From the NCBI RefSeq assembly GCF_024713975.1, contig NC_091098.1, positions 19,277,316 to 19,341,315 of the forward strand: 64,000 nt of DNA. Direction: 5' to 3'. The notes below the pieces were generated by a model. That model was not told the origin of the DNA and did no database searches. It saw only the letters and a program-made list of their open reading frames with translations. This DNA comes from Paralichthys olivaceus (taxonomy: Eukaryota; Chordata; Actinopteri; Pleuronectiformes; Paralichthyidae). Positions 1-14,900 of this stretch are shown piece after piece (position 1 is the stretch's first letter; the number at the start of each line of letters is the position of its first letter). Made by a program: the position numbers and the translations under genes.

Positions 1-208
1 TCCTTGATAATTATCTTCATCATTACAAGCCACATCTGTCAGATTACAGATGTTTTAAAATGTTAAACCTGACTATAATATCAGGTACTAATGCAGAAAG
101 AGCTGATATTTCATGTTGTATTTAATGTATTGTGCAGCATCACCAACAAGCCCGCATGGATAGAAACCAAGAGAGCGAATGTGTGAGTGTGTCCGTCCCT
201 TTCCACAG

Positions 209-2871
209 GAGCGACCAGCTGAATGTAGGAGACTACATCAAGTCAGTGAACGGCATCAACCTGTCAAAGCTTCGCCATGATGAGATTATCAGCCTGCTGA
301 AGAACATCGGGGAGCGAGTCGTGCTGGAGGTGGAGTACGAGCTGCCTCCCTTCGGTGGGTGAAGTCAGAGCCTGAAACATTATATTGGATTTTTTTAATG
401 CACAAAGATAAGATTTAGGTTCCAACTAGACCATAGAGAACTTTGGTTTATAACCTGCAGACATTTAACCTTCAGATGAATTAGGTTTTGGTGTAATTGT
501 GTGTTTCTGTCTCGCTAAAGAGAGATGTCCATATGAAGAAGATATTTTGATATTTACAAAGAGAAACTGATTGTAAGGTTTCCTCCTCGGAGCAAAGTTA
601 AAGACACCAGGCTGTCGAGTATCACTTCTAACCAGCGTCTCTCCAGGTCTCTGCACTCTGATAATAAAATAAAAACTGGGAGACACAGAAGCATCAGCAG
701 GAAAGTGCTCTCTCTCTACATCCCTCCAGATATCATGAACATAGTTATATCATCACTGGTTGTAACCCACATTGAATATTATTTAGTTTTTTAAACTGCA
801 GCCAAAAAGTAGGGATGCAGAAAAGATGCAAAAAGAGCTGCTGGACTTGCTTTACACTGTTCTTATCTCTCTAGCATTAATAAAATGCTTTCCAGACTTT
901 CTAATCTGTCTGTGAAAACCAGACTTCACATAGTATCCTGGTGTTTATTTTAAAAAAATATCTTCTTATGTGAATACAACATCTTAAATATTTTACTAGA
1001 ACTTGGGAAGGGTCAATTGCCATCCAGGAACTGAAAAGTATTATTTGAAAGATATATTTCAGGGTTTAGGTGTAATAACATCTAATTCCACAGAAGTAGG
1101 AAATAAGAGTATTTTTTTCAGCCGCCTTCAGATTGGAGTTAGTTACCTTTAAATATCAGTTTTTGTCACCATTCAGCCCATTCATTTTCTCATCATGAAA
1201 TACTCATGTTTTCTGTCATGATGTCACTGTTCCATGATGTATTTCTTCTTCTCTCTCTTTTGATTGTGTCGACGTTGTAACTTTTGTCTTTTGTTCATTC
1301 TGTCCTTATTTTGTTCTCTTGTTGTCTTTGTTTCTTTCTTGTGTGTTCCATATTAATGACCCCTTAAAAACCAGACGATACATCTCAATGGGTTTGTCCA
1401 ATGACGATAAATGTCTAGTTTTATTAGCTGAGGCTGCAAACAGGAAAAAATAAATAAATTCAGACCTGGACATATAGATGAACAAGTCATGTCGAGGCCA
1501 CTGCATCTCCAGAGGCTCAGCACTGAAGTCAACATGTTTGCTGCATTTTTTCTGTTTCCATGTGTTGCTCAGCTGATGTAATATCCTCCCTCAGCAAAAC
1601 ACGTGCATCTAAGTCACGTCAATTTATTCATAGAGCACATTTATAAACAACATATGTAAAGCAGCTCAAGTGTTTTACAGAGATGAGAATTACAGTTGAA
1701 CACACATGTAGAATTATAGACATTTAGGTCACGTAGAATAGTTTTTGCATTTGCATGTTTTGAACCACAGTTGTAAGCAGTAGATTACTTTGATATCTTT
1801 GTTCCTGTATTGTTTTATCTAGCCTCATTTTAACTTCCTCATCTTCACATCTTCTAAGACGCTAACCACCGAGTCGATGCTTATCGGGTTTCCCTGATCA
1901 AGACATTGGCCTCAGACGCAGAGCTGGTCCCCAGGGGCTGCAAAGTGTCCACTGTTCACTGCATCAATAACATGGATCAATTACAGAATTCATTTCTTTC
2001 AATTACACACATTTTCTCAAGGTTGTGTTTATGCTCTTGATCCAACACACAACACAGACAACAACAACAACAACAACCTTAAAGCGTTTATTTAAACTTT
2101 ATAGTAATAATTGTTCATTTCCTCTTTACTCTCAGTTCAGACCCCCGCAGGAGTCATTACCAAAACCATAGAGGTGTGTTTACACAAGGAGGGAAACAGC
2201 TTTGGGTTTGTCATGAGAGGTACGTGCATGCTGAAGTTGTTTTTATGAACAATTCAGTCGGAATAGTCAGCTTTTACTTTTTGCAGTGATTTAGTCATTT
2301 ATGAGTTTTGGATTTTCAGGAGGCTTCCATGAAGACTGGCGCAGGTCTCGTCCACTGGTGGTTACCTACGTCAGACCAGGGGGTCCTGCTGACAGGTAAG
2401 GACATATATACGTTACATACATATATCTGCGCAACTCAGGTTTGAAATGTCTATTGCAGCAGCAGCAGCAGAACATAGTCACACATAGAGTTGGGCATCT
2501 AGGCTCCGACTTAAGTGATGAGCAAATATCTTCATCCATGTCGGAACGTACAGGTGGATGCTGGGGTGGCGGAGGGGCTGAATCGACGCAGGGCAGCAGA
2601 GGCATTGACAGGCAAAGGGAGAGATGGGAAATCTTTGCAGTTTAAATAGACCAGCAGAGTGGGAGGGTGTGTATAATAGAGGATTGTAGAGAGTGAGCTG
2701 ACTGCTTGAACTAGCTCACTAGCATTGTGCGTGTGTATGTGCGTGCACAAGTGTGTCAATTAAGGCTATTTATATGGTTTGTATCCATTTTATCTCTTGA
2801 TCATGCATGAATGAGCCTATTCAAATGACAGTGTCTGTGCATGCATGTGTTTCCATACTGTGTGTATTTGG

Positions 2872-2903
<32 letters not shown>

Positions 2904-5900
2904 GCGTTTTACTAATTGCCTTATTTTTAAGAATTACTTCAGATTCAAACAACAATATGTGCACATTAGCGTGGCCTGTGAATTAGTGTGTTCTCAGGCC
3001 CCTGCATGAAATTGTGGCTGCTACACATATAGCGTATGTTATCTCCCAAGCAGAAAGGGCAGTGCTCCTCCTGAGGCTAACGCTTCGTTGCACTTCCCCA
3101 TGAAAAGTGCGAGAATCAAAACAGTGGAGCAGACATAATTCACCATCAAAGACTTTTATGGCCGTTTATCTTGTTTATCCTTCATCTCACCTGGGAGGGA
3201 ACTCTCATGTGGAACTCTTGAATGATTTACTGTGACCGGTGCTTCAATGCCTGTGTGAGCATCTCGTGCTGGTCAAACATGTTCTGTGTTTCTCCTCCCG
3301 TGTGTTTCTCCAGAGAGGCCACTCTGAAGGCCGGGGACCGAGTATTGAGCATAGACGGGATGCCTTTAAACAGAGAAAAGCACGCTGACGCTTTGACTAT
3401 GCTGATGCAGAGCGGCCAGGAAGCTCTGTTCCTGATTGAGTATGACGTCTCTGTCATGGGTGAGCACACAAACACAGGGAATATGTGGAGGCATGGTAGG
3501 GCAGCGTTGCTCTGAGGGTAAATAATGTGGCCGTTTGGCTGTGTGGATGCGGGGGGAGTGTCGGTGCTAGAGACGCCACCAGGGGAGTCACTCGGGCCCC
3601 GAGAGCACACTTCAGCAGAGAAAGGGTAGATGGGTGATATCCAGTGTTTTATTATAATGTCTCTCTCCTCTCCTGAATTATAGCAGGTTTAATCTCTGTT
3701 TGTTCTAGAAAATATATTTCTTTTTTCTGTCATTGCAGTGCTTGTCTTTTGTTTTTCAGGCAGACGACTTCCCGGTACATTCGTTTACATGGATATTTTT
3801 TAGTTTGCCTCAGTAAAATAAAACATAATGTGTATCAATAGCTGTGCATTAAAGGACCAGTCCAGAGATTTAGTGTTGCACTTGTAAAGAAGTTGGGTTG
3901 GGAAGTTTTAAAGTTGGGACGATTCATTCAGAATAATTATCAACATTTAAATATCAGAGGTGGTGTCAGCCATTCAGTTTTAGACCCTCGGTTGATCCTA
4001 CAGTTCCCATCATGGATTGGGTGAAATATTCTGAATGTGAGAAAATGTTGATAAATGTACTCGGATGTCAATATATCACTGACAATTATTTGTAATGCAA
4101 TGGAAATGTGAACCTGACCATAGTGGTGTAATGATTGTGTGATGTTCCTGACTATAGACACATCCAGTAATCTTGCCTCCATCACCTCTGTGTGTGTTAT
4201 CCTTTTCAGAGGCGGTGCAGCAGGCCTCAGGCCCTCTGCTGGTGGAGATAGTGAAGGGTCCCTCTGCCAGCCTGGGGATCAGCCTCACCACAACAATATA
4301 CAGGAGCAAACAAGTTATTATCATCGACAAGATAAAGGCAGCGAGTGTGGTGGAGAGGTGAAACCAGGCTCTTGTGTTATACTGTTCCAATGGGAACGTT
4401 CCTGGCTCAGTCTGACTCATGTCTCACTGTCAGGTGCGGAGCGCTGCATGCAGGTGACATCCTCCTGTCCATAGATGGGACCAGCACTGAGCACTGCTCC
4501 CTGATGGAGGCCACGCAGCTACTCGCCAGCACCTCAGATGTCGTCAAACTAGAGATTCTTCCAGCGAGTCAGAGCAGACTTCCTGTCAGGCCACAGGACA
4601 CAGGTACTGTATGTCCTGCAGCTGACACAGAAACACAGCAAACTGTGTGAGACATTACGTCATGTGGCAGAAACTCTCACAGAGAGTCCCAGGGACATTT
4701 TGTGGAAACATCACTTCCAGAGCTCAAGATGACAACTTTACATGACCAGTTTCTGTCTGACAAAACTTAACCCCCCCGCTACATTTAGATTCATTACTTT
4801 ACAGTCGGTTATTTAACATAACTACCAAAGATACTTTTCCTCTTTAAACTTCTCAGTCGGTTAAATTTAAGGGACAGTTTAAAGCCAGATGAGGCAAAAA
4901 AAATGTAATCTAATTTTTCTTTCCCATTAATTATTTGATGACCCTTAGATTTATCTTGTGATCCGTTGGAGGGACTCAAACTGGAAGAAACTCTGGTGTA
5001 GATAATCAATCTTTATATGAAGTTGTTAAAATTAGCTTCTTCTTGTGCAGCCACAACAGTATAGTTCTACTTACACATTATGTATAATCGTATTTCATAG
5101 TATTTCTGTATTTTAATTTTTTTCTGAGCAGTATTTTGGATTTGGACCCTTTTACTTTTAATGGAGTAATTTTATTTTGTTATAATGATAATTTTACATA
5201 TAAAAGGATGTTAGTATTAAAATATGTGTGTAGGTGGGCTGACCATTATAAGGAACACTATACATGGATAGATGGATAAACTTTATTGTCTGTCCCAAAG
5301 TGACAGGGCTCAACAATTCACACTTAAACACAAAGATATAGCACACATCTTAACCAAACAGCAGGAACATAAGAAGGGACTGTTAAAAACAACTACTTAC
5401 AAAACAGGTTAAAATGCAGTGTCTGTTTTATAAAAATACAAATTTGCAGGACAGTGTAATGGTTTTAACACATTTAAATCTTTTGATGTAATTTGTTCTG
5501 TGTAGAAAATCTACAGTAGCAGACTTCAGCTCCAGCATGTTCCCCTCGCCTTATTGTGACTGTTCTGCTCTTAGCTGCATTACCTACAGCCATAAAGAGC
5601 CATGGCTGCCTCCCACATGCCCTCTTCCATGTGAATCAGCCACTGTGTGTGCGTATGTGTGTGCATGCTGCTGGCCACAATCCCCTTACCGTCGCACTTG
5701 ACCTCTTATGCATACCAACAAGATTCACACACATGCAGATACACACACACGCATGCATTCTCTGTCGGATATCATGTTCGTGACATGTTCTGCAGACCTA
5801 TTTGTGGGTCAGCAGCTGCACGAGCTACTTAGCATGTGAGCATGGGAGGAATCATTCTACATGACAAAGAGAAATAAGCTGCAGTTTAACGGGATGACAG

Positions 5901-8900
5901 GATCCTCTCTAATATTTTTCTAGATCCCTTTCTTCATGTATTTGCCTGGTCCAGCTTGCAGGCTGCTCTTCCATCTGCCTTTGACACTTTTTTTCCACAT
6001 GTGCCTAATCAGTTTCTGAGATTAATAGAGAGTGAAATCCTCTAAAGAACCAGTGTTGGAGGGAGTACTTAGACCACAGTGAAAATGTACTCATTCAGAT
6101 CAGAATAATTGTGCTAACACAAAATAATAATAATAATAACGTAATTCTGTAAGATGTACACAGAAATCAGTAGCAATCCAAAAACTACTTAAAATAGTTT
6201 GTGTTATTCTATTTGTCGATTCCAATGGACAACAAATCCGAATAAGAGAAAACACTGCTTTGTAAAAAAAAAAAAGACGATAAATCATCATGTCAACAAA
6301 TTTCAATATATATTTTTCTATTTTCTCATCCACTGACATTTAAATCCTCCGGACTGGCCTTTCCAATGGATTGATTTTTAAATCTATACATATTCTTATG
6401 ATATTTTGACATGTTTAAGTAATATAACATCTCAATTGATTGATTAAAATGAGTGTTGTGTCTCTTCCATGCCTCATTGGCCATTGTCATTTTATTACAG
6501 TCCACTTTAAATGAAGTGGATCAGAAATGTGTTTGTTTGAGTAAATGAAGATATATAAATATATATCAGGCCATCTCTGTATGGGCTCATGTTGACTATT
6601 GAACTGTCTCCATTCAAAGCAGCACATGCGTCATTCCTTTATAACATTTCAGTCATAAATCTTGTCTTTAGAAATTTTAATTCAATCGTCACGATAGGAC
6701 GATATTTTCACAGTTTCCCCTTCGGGACAAGACGTGATTATAAGATGCAATTTGTCTAATCTCCTCTGGGGATTTAATAAGACTGATATGGCCACTAAGA
6801 GATTAAGAGTTAATGTTTCCTACCACCAGCACAGACTGAAAACACCATTTCTTGGAGAGCTTCCCCTAGGTGGGCTTAGCATAAGCCGGCAGAGCCACAG
6901 CTTTACAGGTTTGACTGAGTCCAATAGAAACCAGTTCTCTGGAGAAGGGCCTGAGGTTCTCCTGCATGTATTCGGATTATATACAGTCAGATTAAACCAG
7001 GTCCCCTGAATGTGGCAAACATCCCAGGCACTACTGTAGTCCCCAGCAAATCCCCCCCCCAGTCTGTATGTGCGAGTTGTCAGCGATTAGACCCCTGCAA
7101 ATGAAGCACCAAGGATTACTGTCACATGTTACACTCAGTGACAAATTTAGCTGCGTGAATCTGCAAAGGAAAGTTAATTATTGAGGTGTGTGTGTCTCGC
7201 AGTAGGTCAGCTTCCCTTTAGATATACTTCATAGATGCTGTTTGAGTGAATGAGGATTTGACGTGTGGGATAAGATGCAGTTTAGAATTAAAGGGATAGT
7301 TCACAGAAAAATGAAAATTCACTCATTATCTACTCACCACTGTGACGATGGAGGGGGGGGGGGGTGAAGTGTTTGAGTCCACAAAACACAACAGCATTGC
7401 AGCCAAATCCAATGCAATTAAAGGAAATGGCGCCCACTTCTTCAAACATAGAAAAAATTAACAAATCATAAAATGCCTCCATCGTTTCAAGTCGAATGTG
7501 AATGTCAGGGCTTGCAAACACGTGGATGACACCACAGGAGCAGTATGGAGGCATGTCTTTTTTTTTTTTTTACATTTGAAGACTCCTCAAGTGTTTTGTG
7601 GACTCAAACACTTCACCCCCTCCTCCAGCTTCACAGTGGTGAGTAGATAGTGTGTGAATTTTAATTTTTGTTGTTAAAAGATCCCTTTAACAACAATCTC
7701 TGATCTTCCTTTGGTTCAAAGCAACATCAGCAGAAATGCTCAGAAGAAAAACAAACACATGCATATGAATCAAGGAAAAGATAAAAATTCAGCACAATCA
7801 GAACAAATTGTTTGCAGACACTGGCCCCATCATCAACGATCAAGCATTCAGCTGTGCCCAATCAAGGTGAAGACACATGCATCCAAGCAGAGTCTCTCTC
7901 TCTCTCTCTCTCTCTCTCTGTCATCATGCCCAGCAGTCAACTCTCTCACAGTGTTTTTGCACCTTTGGACTCTTTGGAAAATGAAATGATAAAAATGATC
8001 TCCAATCTGCACTCAGCTTTGTGGAAGCTTGCTAGTAAAAGTAAGATTTGTTCTTTTTTTGCTACTCCCCATTCAGCCACCAGTGTCTAACTGATTCTCA
8101 GATGCTCATCAAAATACATTTAAACAACAGGATTACATCTAGTGCACCGTGACGACAACATTAAATATCAATTACTCTGCTCCCAATCAGCCTCCAGGCT
8201 CTGTGTGGTGAGGTGCTAATTTAGACGTGGCGAATGGAAGCGTGATTTCATGGGTAGTATTTAGAAACGTGTGCGGCTAGATCTAGAGGGGATCCGGTCT
8301 TACTTAATGGATTTCTTTTGCTGCTGCAGTAAAAGTGCAGAAGAGCAACCATCATCACTGGGACCAAAGCAGCAACTACTGCCATCCCCCACACGCCAGC
8401 CACAGCAAGACATGGAGCAGCCCCAGCCACCCACACAACCAGCAAGACCACTGCAAATGTAAGTTATCACTTGTGACAGCAGTGCTACTGGCGAGACACC
8501 ATAGCAGGAGTCTTTTCTCTTCATCTTATTCCTCCAACACTGTTACCACATCTCTTTTGTTGCATGTTCCTGTGCTGTAGCTGCTACTGTGATTAAGCTG
8601 TCATGTGGTTTACGCTCACTGTACCAATGTCTCCTCGCAGCTCTGGTGAGTGGGGGCTTCTCCCCTTCCTCCACAGCCACCTCCGGCTTCAGCAGCCAGG
8701 GCAGCAACACACTGCCCTGCTCCATCCCTCCGATGGTTCCCAACAGCCCCCGCAGCTCGACCGGCAAGAGGAGGAACAGGAAGAAGGACCACAAGAGCTC
8801 ACGTATGACAACACCACCTTTTTTTTAAATTCCACATTATAGGGTCAGTTCAAGCAAATGACAAAGAGACATATTTTCTTGTTATTTGGTAGTTTTGAGG

Positions 8901-11900
8901 AAATAGTTTGTTTTTTTTGTTTCCTCAGGTTTGACAAATTTACTCAGGTTCCAGTTTAAAAGGTTTTTACTACAGTTTCTATTGTTACTGTGATTTTGGC
9001 CGCCCAGTTTATATCAATGAGAATAGAGTGAATAACAGAAACACCCCAGAACCACAAAGAGCAAAATGATCAAGAAGTTGAATCAGCTCCTCTATTAAAC
9101 AATTTCCTCCGTGAAGACAGGATTTATTGCAAGACTATTGAATTAGACTGTGTTAATTTAAATTTACAAACCTTCAATAGAAGCGAATTAGACTTAGACT
9201 TCTGTTTGCACTGAACATGATTTTCCACAGATAATCCAAGCTCAGTTTTTGTTTGTTAAAGAACTTGTGTGCAAACATATAGACTTTATTTACTATTAAA
9301 TACTTTCCCGTACATATATTGTATATCAGTGGACACATTAATTCACAGGACATTAAAGTGATAAACTTTTAAAACAGACAGCACCAACAGTTTATTTTAG
9401 CCTTTATTTTAGGTTTAAATTTAATGACGGCAGTTAAACTGAGATTTAGCTTGCTAATTTCTTTCTTTTGTTTATTGCAATTTTAAAGGGGCATATCATT
9501 GGTTCTGCAAGTTTTTAACCATTGACTTAATATAACATGCATTTTACATCAAAACTAACCATTCTGCTGTGTTGGAGACATTTTAGACCTTTTTGTTGTG
9601 CCTCCATGCCAGTGACAGACATTAAAATGTAGCCTATAGGTTTAGAATCTATATCAGACGTTCAGTGAGAAAACATTTTCTTTGTGCTAACCCTTTAAGT
9701 TTTGCTGCAGAGCTGTTGAAACACCTTTCTGTCTCCTGCTTCTCCGCCACACTGTGTGAACAGATGTGACTGATCACTGACGTAAACATGACTGACGTAG
9801 ACTCTGATACGTGACTCATTCCCTTCCCATGCTGTCTCTGTGGGTGACTGTCTTTTCCCCTAACCCTTCTGAGTTTTTTCTGTCCCTGACAATCCCTCTC
9901 GTGCTCCATTTATCTGCCACGTCTCCACCACTATCTCTCTCTGATGCGTCCCTCCTCCTCTCTCTCCCTCAGTGTCTCTGGCGTCCAGTTCTGTTGGCCC
10001 AGGGGGACAGATTTTTCATGTGGAAACGAGCGAGGTCTTCCTGAGGGGGGATCCGCTCACAGGTTTCGGGATCCAGCTGCAGGGGGGTGTCTTTGCCACA
10101 GAAACCCTGTCTGCTCCCCCAGTCATCCGCTTTATTGAGCCTGACAGCCCGGCTGAGAGGTAACAGGCTTAAACACCTAACCAGTAAACACAGGGAGTCA
10201 CCTTGAACCAGAGGGCTGCTGATCATTCAGCTCTGCAATCAAACCTCATGCGTTTTAAAAAAATAAGTCTGATTATAGCCCGGAGCATTTATCTAATGTT
10301 GGGACCATACAGTCTATGGTTGGGATTGGACACACATAACGGGTCACAAATCAAATGTTAGTAACATGTATTCTTTTCCATATAATACTTGCTTTATTTA
10401 GATTTAGCTGTGCTCACTCTGAATCAACAATTTGTTCCACCCCGACTCTATTGTCATACAAGTGTACACAGACATTCATGGTCCCCAGAGAATGAACCCT
10501 GTAGTGAGTTTGGTGATTCTCTGACTTTTACTTGATTTTGATTTTACTCTATGACCTTAGAGATACTGTTGTTGGACCCCTATTGACCTTCATCAATCAA
10601 TTAAACACTGTTCTAGTTTTTAAGCTACAATACTCCAGTGTGATTATTCGATAAAGTTTTCTGTGATGATAAAAAGAGTTGTTGACAGTAGGTCGTATAA
10701 AATAAGAAATCTGAATATGTGAACCTGTGCTGTTGGAAATTCTCATGGATATTTGTTGCTGTTGACATTTTACACAAAAATGTAAGAAAATAATGATCGT
10801 GTTAGTGTAATGATAGTTCAAATAATTGCCAGTATTGGTTATAATGTTAACTGAGGTTTTGTGCGTGTGATTAATTTGACACTCACACAAATATTTAAAG
10901 CAGTTTAGTAAAAACACAGCTTGACAATGAGCTTTTATAATGAACTCAGTCATTTTGACACATGTTCCCTCTTAATGACCAGAGCCTCAGGGAAGCAACA
11001 TAGTTCATAATCTACTTCAGTGTTGCAAACCTGACAAATTAAATTATCTAGATAGAGAGAGGAGGATAGACCTGAGGCTTGTGGGGCCTCGGAGGGTCTG
11101 AGGCTGCTGACTTTACCTTCATCAGGAAGCTTTAAATACTTAAACTACAAGGGTACTCAGAGAGCACTCAGGCAGCAGCAGTGGATCCATGGTCCATTGA
11201 TGCAGCCAGTGTTTGTATTGGTATTTATTATATTGATCGACTCTACGTGTTTAGGTCCAATTACCACACAGCTCTGATCAGGCCAGTGTGTCGTATCTGT
11301 CCTTGTCTGGTAAGATTAATGCCAGTGCTGGGGCTTCTCCCAGAGGTCTGATAACATGAGTCCAGCAGCGGGTTGGACAGGAGTGAGTCAAGTACAGCAT
11401 CCGTCTGTGATGCTGGCGCTTCAGCCTCCATGCAAGGTTAATGAGTAGCGGTCGTCAGTGAATTAATATCAGTTGACAGTGCTTCTGCGTTTGCCCTCAC
11501 AAATAGGGGTCTGATCAAACGTGTGATGTGTGTGATTCTGTTTTTCCTGTCTGTCTGAGGTTATGTTGCAGGTTCAAATAAGGTCAGTTTGAAAAGTGTT
11601 TATCTCAAACCCAGAGGCTGTGTTCTGTTTTATAGAAGTTTTTTTAAACAATCCCATAACAAGGTGTTGAATTTAACTACACAGTGTCAAATCAAAACCA
11701 TGAGTGTACATAGGCTCACTGAAAATCTGTCGTCCATTAATAAGTTCTCCAACAATATAAACTTTCCTGTTGTTTTGTGCGTCTGTGTGAAGGTGTGGGC
11801 TGCTGCAGGTTGGAGACAGACTCTTGTCCATCAACGGGATCCTAACTGAAGATGGCACTCTGGAGGAAGCTCATCAGCTGCTCAGAGACTCGGCTCTGGC

Positions 11901-14900
11901 CAATAAGGTCACGGTGGAGGTTGAGTTTGATGTTGCAGGTACCCTCCAGCCGATATCCTCCATTTAAACCTGATTAATGTCGTGGACTCTTGTTTATCTG
12001 TGCCTTCCTGCTTAAATCTTTACCCTGAATCTCCCGTAGAGTCGGTGGTTCCCAGCAGTGGCACCTTTCATGTAAAACTACCCAAGAGGAGAGGAGTGGA
12101 GCTGGGCATCACCATCAGTGGTGAGTTTGTTGGCAACAAAGTGTACAGCAGGGGGCAGTGTTGCTCAAAGATCCCACACAGACCAGCATACTGTAAACAT
12201 CCTTTGAATCAGTGTGCTCTGATCCATAAAAACTCAGGGTTGCAAAAGCATGAGCGCGCATACCTCATTACCTCAGAATAATAATGGTCTGTACCAGCAT
12301 TCATTGTGACCCTTCTGCACTAACTAGCTCAGAAAACAGGAGGCCAAGAATGAGCAGAGCCGCAGAGAGAAAAGGAGGATTTTTGTTCACAGTTACAGTG
12401 GTTTTATCATCATATAACTCATTTTTCCTCTGTTTGTCCAGCAAGCAAGAAACCTGGCAAACCCCTCATCATCTCCGACATCAGAAAAGGAAGTATAGCA
12501 CACAGGTAGGTCCTGTCAACAAAGAAGTCAATTGCATTGTCTTGTAGATAGGAAAACAGTCTGCGGCCTTCAGGGTGCTGGTCGCTGTAGGGAGCCAGGT
12601 TTTTTCAGGCTGAACGAGGCTTATGTGGGGATATTCATGAGCAATAAAATAGTTTTGTGAATCTATTGTGTAATACTAGCCTAATTGGATTGAGCAATCA
12701 TAACAGGATCAGTAGGGCAGAGCAGCAGAATTTCAGTAAGGCTCAGTGTTGATTAGGTTGAGGGTGAAGTTACGGTCACCCCCAAGGATCCCACAGAGAC
12801 ACCAGGCTAATAGGATTCTCACCATGAGTCAGGAGCTGCAGCTCTCTGCTCCCAGTTAACAGTTGTGATCCTCTCGCTCTTGTGTCCGGCAGAACAGGCA
12901 CCCTGGAGCCCGGAGACAGGCTGCTGGCCATCGACAGCGTGCGTCTGGAGAACTGCACCATGGAGGACGCCATGCACGTCCTTCGGCAGGCTGAGGACAT
13001 GGTCAAACTGCGGATCCAGAAGGACGAGGACAACATTGGTACATTAATCCCCTAAAACACACATCAGGCCAGAAAATGAGCAGTGGTGGAAAGTGACCAA
13101 GTAAATTAAATCAAGTACTGCACACAAGTATAATAATGTATCATCATAATGTATAGTCCACATTTTAGACAGAAATATTTTACTTTTTACATTTACTTTA
13201 CAGCTGTAGTTGTTATTTTTAAGATTTTATATTAATTTATTAATAAAATTATAAAAAATAAACTAGTGAATCCCAATCTACTTGTGATGTATGACCCCTT
13301 CCAGGAGTCCTGCCACTATAAGTATATTTGTCATCAAACACAGTTCAGTAAAACTAAAATGAAGTACCTACAGTATTGCTCCATTAAATTATTCACTTAA
13401 ATAGTTTTGTGTCTCCTCAGGGTTCATTACATTTTATATAACCTTGAATCTTATAGATGATTTTAAGTGTTTCTCCATGTGCCGTAGATGAGTTGGAGAT
13501 GTCCGGCTCTATAATCTACACAGTGGAGCTGAAGAGATACAATGGACCACTGGGCATCACGATTTCTGGCACAGAGGAGCCCTTTGACCCCATCGTCATT
13601 TCTGGCCTCACTAAGAAAGGCCTGGCGGAGAGGTGAGGGGGGGGTGACCAATGAGGATCAAGATGTTGATGCTTACATTAAACAGAGGCTGGTCAAATCT
13701 GTAGTGGCCCACTTTGGAACCCACTTTTTTTTAGTAAGCGAGACAGTAAACAATGGCTGTCTCGTCTTTGCCTATAACAAGAAGCCTCTTTGTGTCCGTC
13801 TCCGTCAACATACTGGCAGCATGACAGGTCTCCTGGCCTGCCTGTTGGTACCGTCTGGTATACTCTGGTATCTCTGTCTCCTCCTAACCCTGCAGGACCG
13901 GGGCCATCCATATAGGGGACCGAGTCCTGGCCATCAATGGGGTCAGTTTGAAGGGAAAGCCACTGAGCGAGGCCATCCACCTCCTGCAGATGGCCGGGGA
14001 GTCAGTCACCCTCAAGATCAAAAAACAAGCAGACAGTATGTTTTCTTCTGTTTTTTCATTTCAATTTTTTTCTGGCTTTTTATAGATATAGGCAGATAGA
14101 ATGATAATAATGTTGACAAACTAATTTTCCCTTTTCTTTTTCATGTTGTTTGCTCCATGGGCAAAGACATTATTTTAATTACCAGGTTCATTTTACAATG
14201 AAAAAGTCTTCAACTATTTTGAAGCAATCTAATTCACTTCTTTATAAATTTCCTGGCATAAATCATTAAGTTGATTTAAAAAGCATGTTTAGTAATAAAG
14301 AGGAGGAGAAATGGGAAGAGTGATTAAATAAGACAGAAGACAACACAGACACAAATGTAAATCAGGGAAAAAAAGATTGTAAAAACAGAAAATATCCATG
14401 CTTTTATTATGTTTTTAAGTATTTTTTTTACATGTTTTAAAAATGTCATAGTGAATTTTAGCCGTAATCCTGACCTGAGTCAGTGTTTGTTCTCAGAGTC
14501 TGATGGTCGACCGCCTCCGGACAGAGAAGCTGGGTTTCTCAGTGATCCAGAGGATGAACTGATGGACTCCCATAAGATGAGTAAACACTCTGAAGTCTAT
14601 TCTGCCACTGTTCCCAGTATAGACTCTGCCATGAGCTCTTGGGACAGCTCGGGGTTTGACGCAGGCTACAGCAGCCAAGGTGAGGCCCGCTTGGATGGTC
14701 TCTGCCTAAAAATGACCAATTTCCCTTCATCAATTTAGATCGGTAGCTTTTTCTTGTTTACATATTTCTAGGTACATATCTTCACAAAGCATCTGATATA
14801 TTGCTCAATCCAAATGACTGGAGGCGCACGAAGCTCAGGAGCCACACAAGTTCAAGCTCTGCAGGTTTAGTCCACCACTCAGCGCTGTACGACGGGAGAT

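Larger units (their letters stand above)
4604..8329. other. Large grip2 intron between PDZ3 and the first linker
   Basis: About 3.7 kb. It holds decayed interspersed repeats (about 4790-5230 and 6050), the foldback element at 7288-7690 and a (CT)n tract at 7893-7919. The block 6730-7080 is less repetitive and could be a conserved regulatory element; comparison with another fish would tell. Confidence 0.6.

Noticed and set aside
13542-14099. Plus-strand ORF of 185 codons across the PDZ6 exons of grip2
   Set aside because: It runs in a different frame through exons 13488-13632 and 13896-14035 and the intron between them, so it is a shadow of the real exons.
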